DNA from: Chitinophagaceae bacterium
Lineage (GTDB): Bacteria > Bacteroidota > Bacteroidia > Chitinophagales > Chitinophagaceae
DNA length: 64,000 nucleotides
NCBI GenBank assembly: GCA_022843585.1
Contig: JALHNJ010000001.1
Coordinates: 1,116,001 to 1,180,000 of the forward strand
Direction of reading: 5' to 3'
In this document: positions 27,375-36,902 of the stretch, piece after piece
Position numbering within the stretch: position 1 is the stretch's first letter
How the letters are laid out: each line of letters begins with the position of its first letter
The notes under the pieces: model-generated
Told to the model about the DNA's origin: nothing
The model's database searches: none
Seen by the model: only the letters and a program-made list of their open reading frames with translations
Program-made: the position numbers and the translations under genes

Positions 27375-28493
27375 ATGAAATCAGGAAAAACTGCTTACAG
27401 CCAAACGAGAGCTTTATGGGCTATTACAAGAGCCAGCTTTAAAGCCATTTTTGCAAATCCGAGTGCAATTATTTTCAGTATTCTGTTTCCTATCATTTTT
27501 ACATTGATTTTTGGTGCTTTCGGTAGTGGTGGCGGCGTTAGTTATCGCATAGCCATAGCACCGGGCAGCGATACTACACAAGGTTTCTATACCGGTCTGC
27601 AAAAAATACCCGGGGTAAAAATTATTGAGTTCGCTGATACCGTTTTACGAAATAAAGAATTGTATAAAGGAAGGCTAACAGCGATTCTTTCTATACAGAA
27701 TAATCCGGACTCTTCAGGTATGCCACATTATACAATTGGCATTCGTTCTACTTCGGCAAGTGCTAACACTGTTTTTTCATTTAGAGCTGCATTGGATCTA
27801 GTGAAACTGCAATTAGAAAAAATGCTGAACGAAGGATCTGAAACATTTGTAGATATTGAAGATCCGGTGGTGGAGAAAGTAAGAAAATATCGTTCCATCG
27901 ATTTTATACTTCCCGGTCAGTTAGGATTCTCAATTTTATTCTCCACTTTGTTTGGTGTTGCGTTTACTTTTTTTGGTTTGCGGGAACAATTGGTTTTAAA
28001 ACGTTTTTATGCATCACCTGTAAGTAAGCTCAATATTTTACTCGGTATTGGAATGAGTCGTTTATCATTTCAATTGCTGAGTGTGGTAGTACTTATTTTG
28101 TTTGGGCATTTTGCTATGAATTTTACGTTACATCATGGGGTCATTACCTTTTTAGAGATTATAATAATGACTATCATCATGCTCTTTCTGCTGATGGGAG
28201 TCGGGCTTATTTTTAGTAGCATTGCCAAAAGCGATACATCTATACCATTACTGATAAATTTATTTGGCTTTCCGCAGATGATGTTGTCCGGAACATTTTT
28301 CCCTATCGAAGTGTTTCCAACCTGGTTGCAGGGAATTTGCAGAACCTTACCTCTTACGCAATACAATAATGCAATTCGCAAAATTTCTTTTGAGGGATTA
28401 CATATTATTGATTGTTGGAAAGAAATCGGAATTCTCGGAATATGGATGGTGATTACTTATGCAATTGCAGTGAAAGTGTTGAAGTGGGAGTAA
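27375..28493 (+). CDS. ABC-2 type transporter permease
   Basis: A 372-residue permease. One helix (NPSAIIFSILFPIIFTLIFG) precedes a ~120-residue extracytoplasmic domain, followed by about five more helices: the ABC-2 permease topology. The conserved LINLFGFPQMMLSGTFFPIE segment and PLTQYNNAIR support this. No ATP-binding subunit gene is adjacent, so its partner must be encoded elsewhere. The ATG at 27375 is used rather than an upstream TTG. Followed after 33 nt by the SRPBCC gene. Confidence 0.87.
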   Translation: MKSGKTAYSQTRALWAITRASFKAIFANPSAIIFSILFPIIFTLIFGAFGSGGGVSYRIAIAPGSDTTQGFYTGLQKIPGVKIIEFADTVLRNKELYKGRLTAILSIQNNPDSSGMPHYTIGIRSTSASANTVFSFRAALDLVKLQLEKMLNEGSETFVDIEDPVVEKVRKYRSIDFILPGQLGFSILFSTLFGVAFTFFGLREQLVLKRFYASPVSKLNILLGIGMSRLSFQLLSVVVLILFGHFAMNFTLHHGVITFLEIIIMTIIMLFLLMGVGLIFSSIAKSDTSIPLLINLFGFPQMMLSGTFFPIEVFPTWLQGICRTLPLTQYNNAIRKISFEGLHIIDCWKEIGILGIWMVITYAIAVKVLKWE

Positions 28494-28526
28494 GAATGAT
28501 GCGATGATTTTTTTAAAATAATTTGA

Positions 28527-28961
28527 ATGAGATTTATTAAACTGGGATTGATAAGTGTTGTGGTATTTGCGTTGCTGATTACAGCTTTCTCGCTGATGAT
28601 TCCCTCGCAAGTTCGCATTTCAAAAGCAATTGATATTAGTGTAGACAGAGATACCTTATTGAACCAGTTAAGTAATACTAACAATTGGAAGAATTGGTAT
28701 CCCGGTGCAGATTCTATACAACAACTATCAGAAATAACTACCATAACCGACAGTACAGTTATTGCAAAACAGTCGAGGGCAGAATCCGGTTGGAATTTAT
28801 ATGATGCAGGTATTCCGGGCACACTAACCGTGCAGTGGTATATGGATTTTCATCTGCGCTGGTACCCCTGGGAAAAATTTTCAAGCCTGTTATTGGAAAA
28901 AAGATACGGGCCCATTATGGAGAAAGGGTTGGATAATTTGAAGAAACGGCTTGAAAAATAG
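28527..28961 (+). CDS. Membrane-anchored SRPBCC-like protein
   Basis: A 144-residue protein with an N-terminal transmembrane helix (LGLISVVVFALLITAFSLMI) and a START/SRPBCC-like domain: SQVRISKAIDISVDRDTLLNQLSNTNNWKNWYPG is the typical opening of this fold. It is shorter than usual (~160-200 residues), so the end of the domain looks abbreviated. Ligand unknown. It may be co-transcribed with the upstream ABC-2 permease. Confidence 0.7.
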   Translation: MRFIKLGLISVVVFALLITAFSLMIPSQVRISKAIDISVDRDTLLNQLSNTNNWKNWYPGADSIQQLSEITTITDSTVIAKQSRAESGWNLYDAGIPGTLTVQWYMDFHLRWYPWEKFSSLLLEKRYGPIMEKGLDNLKKRLEK

Positions 28962-28989
28962 GCTTATCGGTAAATACTTTTTCTACAAG

Positions 28990-29018
28990 TTGTATAACTT
29001 TATATTGAATTATCTTTT
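28990..29018 (+). promoter_or_regulatory. Predicted promoter of the DUF2911 gene
   Basis: TTG (28990-28992) and TATCTTTT (29011-29018) are separated by 18 nt, close to the Bacteroidota pattern TTTG-N19-TAnnTTTG. The start codon lies 65 nt downstream. Confidence 0.4.
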
Positions 29019-29082
29019 TGAAGCAAAAAGGAATGATTATTGCTGAATCAGCAACCAACCCCATTAATCAAAAACTATACAC

Positions 29083-29577
29083 ATGAAAAAATTATTATTT
29101 CTGCTGGCAGTATTAATCGCTGCCACAAGTTTTGGTCAGAGCCCCCGCAAAAGTCCACATGACACTATAAGTACTGAAAACACATCGGTAACGTATGGTC
29201 GTCCATATAAAAACAACCGCATAATATTTGGTGAACTTGCAAAGTATGGCCGGGTATGGCGGGTTGGAGCTGATGAGGCGACTACTATTACATTTAAGAA
29301 AGATGTAAAAGTGGGTGATAAAGAAGTAAAGGCAGGCACTTATACTCTATTTGTTATTCCCAATGAAAATGAATGGACTATTATTATTAATGCTAAGCTT
29401 GGTCAATGGGGAGCTTTTAGTTATGAAAAAACTAAAGATGAGGATGTGGCAAAAGTAAATGTACCTGCAACTAAATTGGAAAACGCAGTAGAGCAACTCA
29501 CCATTCGTTTTGTGGGTGAAAATGCGATGATCATTGAATGGGATAAAACACAGGTGACGGTTCCGCTGACCTATTAA
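29083..29577 (+). CDS. DUF2911 domain protein
   Basis: A 164-residue exported protein. MKKLLFLLAVLIAATSFGQ is a signal peptide; the rest matches DUF2911, with VTYGRPYKNNRIIFGELAKYG, WRVGADEATTITFKKDVKV and AGTYTLFVIPNENEWTIIIN. The family is common in Bacteroidota and its function is unknown. It has its own predicted promoter and terminator, so it is probably monocistronic. Confidence 0.92.
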   Translation: MKKLLFLLAVLIAATSFGQSPRKSPHDTISTENTSVTYGRPYKNNRIIFGELAKYGRVWRVGADEATTITFKKDVKVGDKEVKAGTYTLFVIPNENEWTIIINAKLGQWGAFSYEKTKDEDVAKVNVPATKLENAVEQLTIRFVGENAMIIEWDKTQVTVPLTY

Positions 29578-29601
29578 GTAAATAATAATCTATTTTTAAA
29601 T

Positions 29602-29627
29602 GGCACAATTTCCATTGTGCCTTTTTT
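29602..29627 (+). terminator. Intrinsic terminator of the DUF2911 gene
   Basis: GGCACAA (29602-29608) pairs with TTGTGCC (29615-29621) around a 6-nt loop and is followed by six T. It lies 25 nt after the stop codon and touches the end of anmK on the other strand. Confidence 0.9.
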
Positions 29628-29628
29628 A

Positions 29629-30831
29629 TTAATCAGGGAAACTGATTTTCCCCATCGTTACATTGGGAATACCCTGTCGGTTCTCTCCTAAATTTAACTG
29701 GCCTCCTGCTACACATTCATTGGCAAGAATAGCAAACAGTATGGCTTCTTTAGCATCCGGGTTTACAGACAAGTCTTCAGTTGTATAAAATGGTATGCCG
29801 GGTAATTGTTCTTGTAAGTTCTGCTTTAATAAAGGATTATGCATTCCACCGCCACTGCTGTATACACAAAAATCAGTTGTTGCAGGAAAACATCTTTTAA
29901 TGGCTTCTATAATCATATCAGCAGAGAAACGGTTAAGGGTGGCCATTATATCTTCTACTGTTAATGATTTTGAACCAGATTTGTCCATGGCAGTATTCAA
30001 ATAAGAAATATTGAATAACTCCGGCCCGATTGTTTTAGGAAAAGAAGCTGTGAAAAAAGAGTTTTCTTTAAGCTGTTGCAATAAGGAAGTACTGATGGTG
30101 CCTTTAGTAGCTACGGCAGCATCTTCATCAAAGTATTTGCCGGGAAAATGTTTTTGTATGACGGCATCCATAATGGTGTTACCGGGTCCAATATCGGTAC
30201 TAAATACTTTCGATGCATCCATATCGCCGGGGAGAAAAGTAAAATTGGCAATACCGCCGATGTTTAGCATGATCCTGTTCTCTCCCTTCTTCGAAAAAAT
30301 AAGGTAATCGCCATATACCGCCAGCGGTGCACCTTCGCCGCCGGCGGCAATATGTTTTTGCCTGAAATCGCTTAGTGTAATAATGCCGGTATTTACAGCC
30401 ATGTGATCGCCATCTCCAATTTGTAAGGTGGCATTAGGATATTCTTCCTGTTTATGCAGCGAACGGGGTGCATGATAAATGGTTTGTCCGTGACTGGCTA
30501 CCAGATCAATATCTTCTTTTTTATAACCCCAATTTTTTAAACATTTGTTTACAATAGTTCCTTGCTGAATAGCTACCCATGGATTAAGTATGCATACTTT
30601 CTCCAGGTCCGCATCTTTGCGGGAGAAGATCGATTTTATTTTTTCTTTGAAAGATGGTGCATACGGTACCGTTGCAAATTGTAACAGTTCTACTTTGGTG
30701 TTCATTCCTTTTCCGGAAATATTGCAAAGGGCTACATCAAGTCCGTCGAAAGAAGTGCCACTCATCAAGCCAATTATAGTTCTGCTTTCTTTTTGTGCAA
30801 GTGTGTACAATTTCTCTATGTTGGGGTTCAT
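29629..30831 (-). CDS. anmK: Anhydro-N-acetylmuramic acid kinase
   Basis: A 400-residue kinase that phosphorylates 1,6-anhydro-MurNAc while opening the anhydro ring, the entry step of muramic acid recycling in the cytoplasm. TIIGLMSGTSFDGLDVALCN at the N-terminus and IGPGNTIMDAVIQ are family signatures, along with VASHGQTIYHAPRS. Length slightly above the ~370 typical of E. coli AnmK. Its substrate is made by lytic transglycosylases, one of which is encoded at 44461. No recycling gene is immediately adjacent. Confidence 0.95.
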   Translation of the reverse strand: MNPNIEKLYTLAQKESRTIIGLMSGTSFDGLDVALCNISGKGMNTKVELLQFATVPYAPSFKEKIKSIFSRKDADLEKVCILNPWVAIQQGTIVNKCLKNWGYKKEDIDLVASHGQTIYHAPRSLHKQEEYPNATLQIGDGDHMAVNTGIITLSDFRQKHIAAGGEGAPLAVYGDYLIFSKKGENRIMLNIGGIANFTFLPGDMDASKVFSTDIGPGNTIMDAVIQKHFPGKYFDEDAAVATKGTISTSLLQQLKENSFFTASFPKTIGPELFNISYLNTAMDKSGSKSLTVEDIMATLNRFSADMIIEAIKRCFPATTDFCVYSSGGGMHNPLLKQNLQEQLPGIPFYTTEDLSVNPDAKEAILFAILANECVAGGQLNLGENRQGIPNVTMGKISFPD

Positions 30832-30908
30832 CTTTTCAGATTTATGTGTTTAAAATTACACTTTGTAGCTGTTGTTTGAAGGAATAGGTAATTTATTTTG
30901 CAACCCCT

Positions 30909-30925
30909 GTAGCTTTAAAAGCTAC
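30909..30925. promoter_or_regulatory. 17-nt palindrome in the anmK upstream region
   Basis: GTAGCTTT-A-AAAGCTAC is a palindrome with one central base. It lies between the divergent anmK start (30831) and the gene starting at 31069, where an operator could sit. It could equally be a short hairpin; no binding protein can be proposed. Confidence 0.3.
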
Positions 30926-31068
30926 TATAATTTTATTACTAAGATTATTTCTTGTCATATATCTTTTATGCTGGTTGATAGGCAATAGTAACTTACTATT
31001 TAATGAACCTGAACTTTATTTTCTGTATTGATGTAATTTTGGTAATATTCGAATTAATAAAATTCATT

Positions 31069-31905
31069 ATGCACTTTAGTCTACGAGCCGGAATTTTTGC
31101 AGTTTTGATGCTGAATGTTTTTTTATTAAAGGCACAGGAAGTAGTAGATACATCCAGGTTTAATGCTACAGACACTTCCAAGCCAACCGATCCAACTACA
31201 GATTTTTTTCAGCAAGGAGAAAAAATAACCGCAACGGATAAAGTTTCCCTTGTGATGTTGAATAAAAGGATGATTAAGTTAGGTTCTTTTCTAAAATCAG
31301 CAGCTATGGAGAATGCTGATCATGTATTGGCAGATTTAGATAATGACGGCCGAAAAGAACTGTTGATCTCAAATTTTACCGGTGGCGCACATTGCTGTGA
31401 TGAGATCTATATATTTAAAAATCTTACTCCTACTAAATATCAGCAGGTAGCAAAACTTTTTGCCGGTCAAACACTTATTACCCGGAACAATGAATTTATT
31501 TACAGCTTTGGAGAGCATTTAGGATATTTTTTTACCTGTTATGCCTGTGGTTATAGCGATACAAGTGATGCAGCACCTATCGAAATCAGAAGCATAGCCT
31601 TGCAGTATTCCAAAGGTAAAATGGTAATTATGCCAGGCAACCAGGAATTGCGCAGTATTATAAATGACAACCTTGGCAAATTAGGTGAGCTACCTTATGA
31701 GGAATTAGAAGAAGATATTGCTCAAGATAATGGTCTTCGAAAAGAATTTGCCATGAACCTTGCTGTATTTTATTATTCATTCGGACGAAATCTTGCCGCT
31801 ACGCAGGCCTTGTTCAACAAGTATTATAAATATCCCGATGCTAAAAAGGTTTGGCAAGCCTTTGCCAAACAATTGCAGTATATCCGGAAAGAAAATGTTT
31901 TTTAA
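31069..31905 (+). CDS. Uncharacterised exported protein
   Basis: A 278-residue protein. The ATG at 31069 begins MHFSLRAGIFAVLMLNVFLLKAQ, a signal peptide; an earlier in-frame ATG would add 22 hydrophobic residues. HVLADLDNDGRKELLISNFTGG has the DxDxDG-like pattern of VCBS/FG-GAP repeats, followed by a cysteine pair in GGAHCCDEIYIF and another in FFTCYACGYSD. These could form disulfides or bind metal. The C-terminal third is helical. I do not recognise a named family. Converges on queG. Confidence 0.65.
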   Translation: MHFSLRAGIFAVLMLNVFLLKAQEVVDTSRFNATDTSKPTDPTTDFFQQGEKITATDKVSLVMLNKRMIKLGSFLKSAAMENADHVLADLDNDGRKELLISNFTGGAHCCDEIYIFKNLTPTKYQQVAKLFAGQTLITRNNEFIYSFGEHLGYFFTCYACGYSDTSDAAPIEIRSIALQYSKGKMVIMPGNQELRSIINDNLGKLGELPYEELEEDIAQDNGLRKEFAMNLAVFYYSFGRNLAATQALFNKYYKYPDAKKVWQAFAKQLQYIRKENVF

Positions 31906-32838
31906 TTAGCCCGGATTTATAAACTTCAGGTTTCGTTGTATGCCTTTGAACTTGGTGCGGCGAAGAGGTGAGTCTTTAAAAATACTTTTGAACCCCTCTT
32001 CAGTCATCGCTTCCCATTCTCTTGTAGAAAGATCTAGCACTTCGGGAATAGGCGAAAAATTTATTTCATTGTGTGGTTTGCTGAAACGATTCCAGGGGCA
32101 AACATCCTGGCAGGTGTCGCAGCCAAACATCCAATTGTCAAATTTGCCTTTCATTTCACCGGGTATCAGCATTTCTTTTAATTCAATGGTGAAATAGGAA
32201 ATGCATTTGCTTCCATTAATTACTTTATCAGGAAGTATCGCATCGGTAGGGCAGGCATCAATACATTTAGTACAAGTGCCGCAGTAGTCCTTTGCAAGGG
32301 GATCGTCGTACAATAATGCTAAATCTGTAATAAGGGTAGCGATAAAATAAAAAGAGCCGCTTTGTTTATTGATAAGATTTCCATTTTTACCTACCCATCC
32401 AAGTCCGCTTTTTACAGCCCAGCTTCTTTCCAATACAGGGGCACTATCTACAAAACCCCGTCCATGTACAGCCCCAATGTTTTCCTGTATCAATCGCATT
32501 AGTTCGTTTAGTTTTTCTCTGATCACTTCATGATAATCTTTTCCAAATGCGTATTTAGAAATACGAGGTGCATCGTTGCTTTGTTCTTGCTCCGGGTAAT
32601 AGTTTTTTAATAAGGTAATGACAGATTTAGCTCCGGGAACCAATTTGGTAGGGTCTATTCGCAGATCAAAATGATTCTCCATGTATTGCATGGTGCCATG
32701 CATTCCTTTGTTTAACCATTTCTCTAGTTTAAAGGCATCCTCATCTAACGGTGCAGCTTTTGCAATGCCACAATAGTCAAAACCTAATAAATTAGCTGAT
32801 GATTTAATGAAGGTGGTATTTTTCTGCAGTAGGCTCAA
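31906..32838 (-). CDS. queG: Epoxyqueuosine reductase
   Basis: A 310-residue cobalamin- and iron-sulfur-dependent enzyme performing the last step of queuosine synthesis in tRNA. The first cluster motif is [15 protein letters not shown] (C186, C189, C192, C196) and the second is [13 protein letters not shown] (C240, C243, C247, with C212 the likely fourth ligand). D131 in [13 protein letters not shown] corresponds to the catalytic aspartate region. Slightly shorter than E. coli QueG because the C-terminal HEAT-like extension is absent. Convergent with the upstream gene on the plus strand. Confidence 0.96.
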   Translation of the reverse strand: MSLLQKNTTFIKSSANLLGFDYCGIAKAAPLDEDAFKLEKWLNKGMHGTMQYMENHFDLRIDPTKLVPGAKSVITLLKNYYPEQEQSNDAPRISKYAFGKDYHEVIREKLNELMRLIQENIGAVHGRGFVDSAPVLERSWAVKSGLGWVGKNGNLINKQSGSFYFIATLITDLALLYDDPLAKDYCGTCTKCIDACPTDAILPDKVINGSKCISYFTIELKEMLIPGEMKGKFDNWMFGCDTCQDVCPWNRFSKPHNEINFSPIPEVLDLSTREWEAMTEEGFKSIFKDSPLRRTKFKGIQRNLKFINPG

Positions 32839-32961
32839 CGGGATAGTTTAATTAATAGCATTAGAATTGCGTTTAGGTAGACAAGTTTGGTTTTTTTTAT
32901 GTAAAATTGAAGTTGAGGTTTTAGTTTTTATATCATTTTAATTCTGCTATTTAACTCTGCT

Positions 32962-34971
32962 ATGAAGTGCAAGCTATTTTTTTTTGTGATCATTCAGCTT
33001 TTTTTTGTTGCGGCAGGGGCACAAGAAAAGGTAAACACAAAATTTGGGGATGTAAATGCAGAGAGCTTTGCTACTAAAATATACAGCATCGACAGCAGTG
33101 CCAATGCAGTAGTAATTACAGATTTCGGTTCCACAAAAATTGAGGGTAATAGCAAAGGCTGGTTTTCATTGATTTTTAAACATTATAAAAGGGTGCATAT
33201 TCTAAATAAAAATGGATATGATGCAGCCAATGTTTCTATTCCACTTTATGTTAGTGGTCTTGACGAAGTAAAGTTAAGCAACCTTAAAGCTGTTACCTAT
33301 AATCTGGAAAATGGAAAAGTTGTAGAAACGAAGCTTGATCAGAAGTTGAATGTATTTAAGGAACAAATAGATAAGAATTGGGCAATAGTAAAGTTTACTT
33401 TTCCGAATGTAAAGGAAGGTGCTATTGTTGAATTTGAGTATACTACTGTTTCAGATTTTATTAATCATGTGGAGCCCTGGGAGTTTCAGGGGGATTATCC
33501 AATATTATGGAGTGAATATAATTTTTCACTTCCCGATTTTCTCGGCTATGTTTTTTTTACACAGGGGTATAAAAAATATCATATTAAAGACAGAAAAACA
33601 AAAACAGAATCTTTTCGATTGGTAAACCCGAATGGTGTTAGTGCTTCAGATTTTTTATCCTTTAGCATTGGTGTAGCAGATAACAGGTGGGTAATAAAAG
33701 ATATACCTGTATTGAAGGAGGAGAATTTTATTTCTACACTTAATAACCATGCAAATAAACTGGAATTTCAATTATCTGAGTTAAGGGAGCCATTAACTCC
33801 TCAAGTATTTATGGCAAGCTGGCCTAAAGCAGTTGAAGATCTAATGAATGCTGAATTTTTTGGCCAGCAATTAACAAAAGAAAACGGTTGGTTAAAAGAA
33901 GTCCTCAACCCATTATTAAATGGAGAGACTAATAAATTGGAAAGACTTAAAAAAATCTATGCTTTTGTCAGAGATAATTTTACTTGTATAAGTCATAGCG
34001 GAGTGTACCTCAACCAGTCTATCAGAAATGTTTTAAAAACAAAAAAAGGTACCGTTTCAGAAATAAATTTATTGTTATGCGCTATGCTCCGATACGAAGA
34101 ATTTCAGGCCGATCCTGTTTTACTTAGTACAAGGTCGCATGGGGTGGCGTATGCAGATTATCCAATAATGAGTAAATACAATTATGTAATTGTAAAAACA
34201 GCTTTGGACGGGAATAGTTATTTGTTGGATGCTACTGAACCCAGGCTCGGCTTTGGTTATTTACCACTCAGATGTTATAATGGACATGCACGGGCTATCA
34301 ATGCTACCGTTGATTCGATGGAGCTAACTAGTAAAATGATAACAGAGCAAAAGTTTACCAGTTTATTTGTAATTAACGACGAGAAAGGATTTATTTCCGG
34401 AAGAATGCAGCAAACACCCGGCTACTATGCTTCACTTGATATACGAAACAGAATCAAAGAAAATGGGGTGGAGATATTCCAAAAGGATATTCAAAAAGCA
34501 TTCGGGTCAGATATTGTGATAAGCAATTTTGTTATTGATTCCCTTGATAAGTATGAAAGTAAGCTTGTGCTTGGTTATGATTTTGATTTTCCTCCCAATA
34601 AAGAAGATATAATTTACCTGAACCCTATGTTTGGAGAAGGCTACAAGGATAATCCTTTTAAATCCGCTCAACGTCTTTACCCTGTAGAAATGCCCTATGC
34701 TTTTGATGAAGTGATCAGCGTACAAATTGAAGTGCCACAGGGTTACGAAGTGGATGAATTGCCCAAATCGATCGTAGTAAAGTTAAATGAGGATAACGAC
34801 GGCTTTTTTGAATACCGGATATCACAATCAGGAAGTAATATCTCTTTTCGTTCCCGTATAAAAATTTCCCACACTTTCTTTTTGCCGGAAGAATATGATA
34901 TGCTACGGGAATTTTTCGGGCATGTAGTTAAAAAGCAATCAGAACATATCGTATTTAAAAAGAAAAAATAG
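32962..34971 (+). CDS. DUF3857 transglutaminase-like protein, catalytic cysteine absent
   Basis: A 669-residue exported protein (signal MKCKLFFFVIIQLFFVAAGA). The N-terminal DUF3857 domain (residues ~60-220) is followed by a transglutaminase-like fold. At the place of the catalytic cysteine the sequence reads KKGTVSEINLLLCAML, with no cysteine in the G-x-C position, so transglutaminase or protease activity is unlikely. A C-terminal DUF3858-like beta domain ends the protein. Its stop codon overlaps the GTG start of the next gene by one base, and the two are paralogues of the same architecture, so they are probably made together and may form a pair. Confidence 0.88.
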   Translation: MKCKLFFFVIIQLFFVAAGAQEKVNTKFGDVNAESFATKIYSIDSSANAVVITDFGSTKIEGNSKGWFSLIFKHYKRVHILNKNGYDAANVSIPLYVSGLDEVKLSNLKAVTYNLENGKVVETKLDQKLNVFKEQIDKNWAIVKFTFPNVKEGAIVEFEYTTVSDFINHVEPWEFQGDYPILWSEYNFSLPDFLGYVFFTQGYKKYHIKDRKTKTESFRLVNPNGVSASDFLSFSIGVADNRWVIKDIPVLKEENFISTLNNHANKLEFQLSELREPLTPQVFMASWPKAVEDLMNAEFFGQQLTKENGWLKEVLNPLLNGETNKLERLKKIYAFVRDNFTCISHSGVYLNQSIRNVLKTKKGTVSEINLLLCAMLRYEEFQADPVLLSTRSHGVAYADYPIMSKYNYVIVKTALDGNSYLLDATEPRLGFGYLPLRCYNGHARAINATVDSMELTSKMITEQKFTSLFVINDEKGFISGRMQQTPGYYASLDIRNRIKENGVEIFQKDIQKAFGSDIVISNFVIDSLDKYESKLVLGYDFDFPPNKEDIIYLNPMFGEGYKDNPFKSAQRLYPVEMPYAFDEVISVQIEVPQGYEVDELPKSIVVKLNEDNDGFFEYRISQSGSNISFRSRIKISHTFFLPEEYDMLREFFGHVVKKQSEHIVFKKKK

Positions 34972-36896
34972 TGAAGCTAAAAGTGATTATAGGGTTGGCG
35001 TTTTTCCTTTTTACTAAATTATCAGCATTTAGTGCCGATGGAGAATATGCTGTTGCTAAAATTAAACCGGGATTGCTTCCCGATGCACATGTTATTAAAA
35101 GAATGGCGGAAACCAGGTATGAAGTAATCTCTTTTAGCAAAACAAGGTTGTATAATAAGTATGCAATAACTATCATGAACGAAAACGGGGACCGGTTTGC
35201 CCGTATGTATGAGTTTTACGATGGGTTACGTTCTGTAAGATCTATCGAAGGAAAATTGTACGATGCCAATGGAAAGATGATAAAAGCATTAAAAAGTAAA
35301 GACATTGAAGACCGTAGTAATGTTAGTGAAATTAGTTTAATGGAGGACAGTCGCATTAAAACACATAATTTTTATTACAAAGTTTATCCCTACACAGTAG
35401 AGTATGAAACAATGGTGGAATTTAATAATACCTACATGTTTTACCCCTGGTTGCCACAGCCGGAAGAAAACTATGCTGTTGAAAAAAGCTCGATGACAGT
35501 AAGCTGCCCATCCTGGTTTACGTTTCAGTATAAAATGTTTAATTATAATGGATCCCCTGTAGAAACGGAAGTAAAGGGAGAAAAAAAATATACCTGGCAG
35601 GTGAATGATATGGCTTCCATCACAAAAGAACATGCAATCCCTGATTGGCAGTTTTTAACTACCTGTGTGTATTTTAAACCCGACAAATTTGAATTTGGCG
35701 GGTATAAAGGTTCAATGTCGTCATGGAATGAGCTTGGCCTTTTTCAATTACAATTAAATAAAGGAAGAGATAAGTTACCCGATGCAGTTAAACAGCAGGT
35801 TCATCAATTAACGGATGGAGTTAGTGATGCAAGAGAAAAAGTTAGAATACTTTATGAGTACCTGCAAAAAAATACACGGTATATGAGCATTCAATTAGGC
35901 ATTGGGGGCTACCAGCCTTTTGATGCTGCATATGTAGCCAAAAATGCTTACGGTGATTGCAAGGCATTAAGTAATTATATGTATGCTTTATTAAAAGAAG
36001 CTAACATTAATAGTTGTTATGTTGAAATAACGGCGGGGGAAGGAGAGCAATTTTTTATGCCCGATTTTTCTACCGATCAATTTAATCATATTATACTGTG
36101 TGTTCCTATGGCCACTGATTCTATATGGCTGGAATGTACAAGTCAAACCCTTCCTGCTGGCTATCTTGCCGGGTTTACGTCAAACAGGTATGCATTGCTG
36201 GTAAATGAAACCGGGGGGCATTTGGTTCGTACACCTAAGTACGGGGTAAAAGAAAATACTCAAATACGAAACATAAGTGCAATACTGGACAAAGAAGGAA
36301 CGATGCAGATAACAGCATCAACAACGTTTTCTGGGCTGCAGCAGGATGATTATCATAGCCTGATCAATAATCTTTCAAAAGATAAAGTAAAGGAATCGTT
36401 GCAGGCACAATTTGATTTTCAAACCTATGATATTTTGCAGTTTGAGTACCAGGAAACAAAGTCAGCTTTACCTGTAATAAAAGAGAGACTTGAAATTTCG
36501 GTTAGTAATTATGCCACCATTACTGGTAAACGTCTTTTCATTACTCCTAATATTATGACAAGGGCCAATCAAAAAATTGCTATCGAAAAAGAACGTAAAT
36601 ATGAAATTGTATTAGGTCTCGAATATACGGATACAGATTCTGTTGAAATTGAATTGCCCAAAGGCTATGAACCAGAAGCCATGCCGCAAGATATGGCGAT
36701 AAGCAGTAAGTTTGGTAGCTACAGATCTTCGGTTAAATTAGTGGGTAATAAATTACTGTACTATCGCCACTACGAACAGTACAGCGGCCGTTTTCCTGCC
36801 AGAGATTATGCAGAACTGGCTAAATTTTATGAAACTATCTATAATGCAGACAGGAGCAGGGTAGTACTGGTAAAAAGCGAGACAACTCCAAAATGA
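34971..36896 (+). CDS. DUF3857 transglutaminase-like protein
   Basis: A 641-residue exported paralogue of the preceding protein (signal MKLKVIIGLAFFLFTKLSAFS). The transglutaminase-like core keeps C330 in AYGDCKALSNYMYALL and H373 in FNHIILCV; the third triad position lies in SIWLECTSQTL, where an aspartate is replaced by glutamate, a variant that may be usual in this family. The substrate is unknown. Start is GTG at 34971, overlapping the upstream stop codon (TAGTG), a sign of translational coupling. Confidence 0.88.
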   Translation: MKLKVIIGLAFFLFTKLSAFSADGEYAVAKIKPGLLPDAHVIKRMAETRYEVISFSKTRLYNKYAITIMNENGDRFARMYEFYDGLRSVRSIEGKLYDANGKMIKALKSKDIEDRSNVSEISLMEDSRIKTHNFYYKVYPYTVEYETMVEFNNTYMFYPWLPQPEENYAVEKSSMTVSCPSWFTFQYKMFNYNGSPVETEVKGEKKYTWQVNDMASITKEHAIPDWQFLTTCVYFKPDKFEFGGYKGSMSSWNELGLFQLQLNKGRDKLPDAVKQQVHQLTDGVSDAREKVRILYEYLQKNTRYMSIQLGIGGYQPFDAAYVAKNAYGDCKALSNYMYALLKEANINSCYVEITAGEGEQFFMPDFSTDQFNHIILCVPMATDSIWLECTSQTLPAGYLAGFTSNRYALLVNETGGHLVRTPKYGVKENTQIRNISAILDKEGTMQITASTTFSGLQQDDYHSLINNLSKDKVKESLQAQFDFQTYDILQFEYQETKSALPVIKERLEISVSNYATITGKRLFITPNIMTRANQKIAIEKERKYEIVLGLEYTDTDSVEIELPKGYEPEAMPQDMAISSKFGSYRSSVKLVGNKLLYYRHYEQYSGRFPARDYAELAKFYETIYNADRSRVVLVKSETTPK

Positions 36897-36902
36897 TGTT
36901 AA

